Origin: Euperipatoides rowelli
Lineage: Eukaryota > Onychophora > Udeonychophora > Euonychophora > Peripatopsidae
Direction: 5' to 3' (one strand)
NCBI GenBank assembly: GCA_003024985.2
Contig: PXIH01S0003462.1
DNA: 10,583 nucleotides
Numbering within the stretch: position 1 is the stretch's first letter; every line of letters starts with the position of its first letter. The translations under genes were made by a program, and so were the position numbers. The notes beneath the pieces are model-generated. The model searched no databases, was not told the DNA's origin, and was given only the letters and a program-made list of their open reading frames with translations. This document shows positions 7,792 to 10,583 of the stretch, in pieces.

Positions 7792-8445
7792 CTAGAGCAC
7801 ATTCTAAAATACCTGTAGGGCTACGAAGACTGTTTATATTTTCTGCTAGAATCTGGATTGTATCGCCTGTATTTAGATAATTCTCTATCACCACCACTGT
7901 CCCGACATCGTCAGAAGCGATACTGACTGAACACGTGTCAAAGACATATACTGAGATTAGCACAGGTTCGCGTCTCAGCCGAGCCGGTTATGGAACGTTT
8001 TTTTTTCCGTGGCTTCCACCTATGGTTTTTTAACAAAGTAGCCTACACTGGCTCAGAAAATGGAACCTGATCTTTCTAAGTTACTCTAAGATAGCCTACT
8101 CTTGTGTATATATTTTAATCCCTCTTGGGAACGGTACGCTTTTATCAGAATTCTCCCTTAAAGAAATATCAATATATTATTTAACGAAATAATATATATT
8201 AGACACTTACCTTCAACTTGTGCTATGGAAGAACACCTCGTTTTCTATACATATTGATCGTTTTACAAAAAACATCTTTGTTAATAATCGACATCATTTC
8301 TTATAGTTACTAACCTTGGATACCACCTAGCGGCAACGCGGAAACTAATGTGGGGAAGCCGATTTTTTTAAATTTTTATATCAAATTTTTTTTTTTTTAA
8401 TTCTTTTTGGAAATCATTTTTTATTGCAATACAATTGATATTTTT

Positions 8446-8471
8446 GATGAAGGAAGGATTCTTCCTTCATC
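8446..8471. repeat. 11-bp perfect hairpin
   Basis: GATGAAGGAAG (8446-8456), loop GATT, CTTCCTTCATC (8461-8471). Its right arm overlaps the start of the 71-bp tandem duplication. Confidence 0.9.
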
Positions 8472-8597
8472 CTAAAGACCTAGGGAATCTGTTCCCTTGG
8501 TTTTTACACGTCATATTAACTAGATATATCTGATCCTTCATCCTAAAGACCTAGGGAATCTGTTCCCTTGGTTTTTACACGTCATATTAACTAGATA
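8463..8597 (+). repeat. 71-bp tandem duplication, two copies
   Basis: Sixty-four bases at 8463-8526 recur without change at 8534-8597, giving a 71-base period. The unit starts TCCTTCATCCTAAAGACC and ends in CATATTAACTAGATA. Each unit contains a small AGGGAA/TTCCCT hairpin with a 4-base loop. The perfect identity points to a recent duplication or an assembly stutter. It lies wholly within the MITE. Confidence 0.95.
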
Positions 8598-8677
8598 ATA
8601 TCTCTATCCGCGGACATAAAATAATGCCAAACCGACCAGGTTTTTCTTAAAACGATCACGAGGTGTTCTTCCATAGC

Positions 8678-10356
8678 CAAAATTTAAAGTGNGCAAATTT
8701 TATCATTCATCTATAAAATTAAATGTTCACGTGACCAGGTATAAACCAAATAAATGAAACGCACTGAAAAAATCTAATGACGAACATACCTTAAGAATGT
8801 TAGTCTTAGTTTTTGTTTTCAAACATTTATAAATTAGTTGAGAATAAAAGGAAAATGAAAAAATGAAGTAGTTCAAACTTTAAATACGGTATTTTAAAAA
8901 ATGACTTTATTTAAAGGGACTATTACCGCATTAACGTCCATAGGTTAACATGGGTTTTATTACGAATTGTTTAAAATATTGATATTTTTTTTAATATTTA
9001 AAAGTTTTTGAAACTATAGCTCGATAATACAGTATTATTAAAATTGGATGAGTAAAGTATTATATGATTTAATATAGAAAATTTTTATCACTTATTTACA
9101 GTTTTAAACAACATTGTTTAAGAAAAACAGCTCTTGACCTGTAAGAATAGAAATAGGTCAGGGGGTGTTGGTTGTGATTTTTTAAGTATTTTCTTTATTT
9201 TTAAATTATAAAAATGTAATAGTAGTATGGTTAATAATTATTAAATAGTAGAAAAATGAGGTTTTAATTCAATGTTTTTCTATTATGATATAAATACAGA
9301 GCTTGAATTTAACAAAGAGCTGATTTTAAAAAGTTATGATGCGTATCAAAAAAAATTTTTTATCTTCAGCTAATCATTGAGCTATAAAAACATTACAGCT
9401 TAAAGTTAGATTAGTAACAATTAATTTAAAAAATTAGATTATTTTGAAAGTATTGATGACATTTTGTCATGAAGGTGTTATTCTACTCCGTAGGTTTTTT
9501 CACTACGAGTTGCTGTACCTCCCCCATCTAAAATTACAGGAACTATTAAAACACTATATTTATTTAAAATATTATCTATTAATTAGAACTTTCTAATACA
9601 ATTAAATACTAAATTTAATGTATATTTTTTAAATAGAAATAATTTCAAATTTGACGTAACTTAAGACTAAAATTTGTATATTTTCCTTTTATTGACTGAA
9701 TACTTCTGTTAACTAATTGTAATAATATTATGTTTAAATTTCAAAACAAACTAAATAAACTCTGCTATTAACTAAATTTACTTTTATTAACTTCACTTTG
9801 TAACTTTATCTTCATCAATTAAAATTTTACGAAGATCTGTTCACTTTGAGCAGAAAGTAAAGAAAGAAAATTTTGGCGTTAAACTAATTTTCACTAATAA
9901 TTCAATATTACTTTTACCTTTCTGAAAACTTTAATAAATAATTGAAAATATCTAAAATGTTATTAATACTGAATGTTTAATTCCTAATCAGCTGTTCTTT
10001 TTATCTGACGTTATGATTTAACTGCTTCCTTCATTCTTCAGTGAACGAGAATCTTTGATTGGTTAAATTGATGTTACATTGTAACATTTACACATACACA
10101 GACCAAAGGACAGAAAGTAAAAATTAACTTATTATTAACGGTACTGCAAGATATTTATGTACACTATGTATGTGGTCTATTAATTTACTTTCACTATTGT
10201 ATCCTTTTAAAGTTAGGAATTGAAGGGGGCAGGGAGAAGAGATCGATGGAAATTTATTAGAAACATCTTTTAAACTAGCCATGAAATTAGATTTACCGAA
10301 ACTTTCTGTTGTGTTTAAAAAAATAATTATTTTGAGATGACTTTTAGTTTGACTCT
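8678..10356. other. gene-free AT-rich stretch with minor palindromes
   Basis: No gene is supported in these ~1.7 kb. Visible small items are a TGACCT/AGGTCA pair at 9135-9160 (14-base spacer), a bulged hairpin ACTCCGTAG/CTACGAGT near 9486-9511, and a 17-bp palindrome ATGTTACA-T-TGTAACAT at 10071-10087. The n at 8692 lies 15 bases beyond the MITE edge. Confidence 0.6.
10071..10087. repeat. 17-bp palindrome
   Basis: ATGTTACA and TGTAACAT flank a single central T. In AT-rich DNA this may be chance; no associated gene is seen. Confidence 0.7.
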
Positions 10357-10583
10357 CAGGCCAGCTCTACACTTGCGATTGAATCACACAATCGAATCAT
10401 TGCAATCAGATCGTTAAAAGTTCAATACCTTGCTCCTTATGAGGTTGTCTAGCGATTCAATCGTTTTGATCACAGAAGGCTGTGATCAAATCGCAGGACT
10501 GGAAAAATAATTTTGTGATTCGAGCATAGCTTCTTGTTATTCAATTTGTTTTTGGAGTTGTATTTACATTAGCGGTTCAATCA
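10357..10583. mobile_element. CAATCG-rich palindromic element, truncated by the window end
   Basis: The segment starts CAGGCCAGCTCTACACTTGC, a CAG-initial terminus of the type seen in hAT-like non-autonomous elements. It is dense in CAATCG/CGATTG words: GATTGAATC, CAATCGAATC, GCGATTCAATCG, AAATCGC. A strong hairpin lies at 10465-10490. The last bases (TTCAATCA) are the reverse complement of the TGATTGAA-type words at the start, so a second terminus may lie just outside the window. Higher GC content than its surroundings supports an inserted unit. Family and target duplication are not established. Confidence 0.5.
10465..10490. repeat. 11-bp perfect hairpin
   Basis: TTTGATCACAG (10465-10475), loop AAGG, CTGTGATCAAA (10480-10490). 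Pairing continues two bases further (C10462 and G10463 with C10492 and G10493) after one mismatch. Confidence 0.9.

Larger units (their letters stand above)
8222..8677. mobile_element. MITE with interrupted terminal inverted repeats (456 bp)
   Basis: GCTATGGAAGAACACCTCG at 8222-8240 is the exact reverse complement of 8659-8677. A second matched block follows inward: TGATCGTTTTA at 8255-8265 against 8648-8658, with similar A-rich sequence beyond. On the right the two blocks are contiguous, while on the left 14 extra bases (8241-8254) separate them. The interior has no ORF. If the target duplication is TA, the element runs TA/TGGAAG...CTTCCA/TA, as in Tc1/mariner-type MITEs, but no longer duplication is visible and the superfamily is uncertain. 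The interior carries a hairpin at 8446-8471 and a 71-bp tandem duplication. Confidence 0.8.

Noticed and set aside
7766-7963. 65-codon minus-strand frame
   Set aside because: Its last residues are translated from the hAT-like terminus and no domain is recognised.
9135-9160. TGACCT and AGGTCA pair resembling nuclear-receptor half-sites
   Set aside because: The 14-base everted spacing is not a standard response element, and there is no nearby gene to regulate.

Overview
No complete or clearly functional protein-coding gene is visible in this window. It looks like an intergenic or intronic stretch of an AT-rich metazoan genome, probably an invertebrate; by eye it is roughly 70-75 % A+T. The evidence for an animal is the decayed C-terminal ends of two non-LTR retrotransposon reverse-transcriptase ORFs, a tail resembling an RTE-type LINE, hAT-like DNA-transposon termini, MITE/foldback elements and short microsatellites. 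I see no bacterial operon structure, rRNA, tRNA or CRISPR array. A mollusc or cnidarian is possible, but I cannot assign a taxon. Five isolated n bases (1886, 1892, 4087, 6983, 8692) show this is a draft assembly.

Layout from left to right. Positions 1-105 resemble the 3-prime tail of an RTE-like LINE with an ACAG microsatellite. Positions 106-1251 hold nothing convincing except one dispersed motif at 643-660. A palindromic repeat occurs twice, at 1415-1471 and 2500-2552. Between its copies lies a plus-strand LINE 3-prime end (1521-2107): the last ~70 codons of ORF2 with a WNSLP motif, a purine-rich 3-prime UTR and an AT-rich terminal tail. A ~0.7 kb segment is present twice back to back (3395-4086 and 4088-4800), with a single n exactly at the join. 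It may be a tandem duplication or two unmerged haplotypes. Positions 4874-5290 form a repeat cluster built on a GGGGCAGATTGATG motif. Positions 5484-5726 form a foldback element.

The right half holds a poly-T/poly-A palindrome (6699-6723), a degenerate AACCGA tract (6745-6813) and a minus-strand LINE ORF2 remnant (7012-7481). After these come one hAT-like terminus (7767 onward) and a MITE with terminal inverted repeats (8222-8677) that carries a recent 71-bp internal duplication. Positions 8678-10356 are plain AT-rich DNA with a few short palindromes. A CAATCG-rich palindromic element starts near 10357 and runs off the end.

I found no new multi-gene biological system. The points most worth checking are the n-marked duplication junction, the copy-specific TAGGCCTA insertion, the two palindromic repeats that differ by four bases at their symmetry centre, and the nested MITE.
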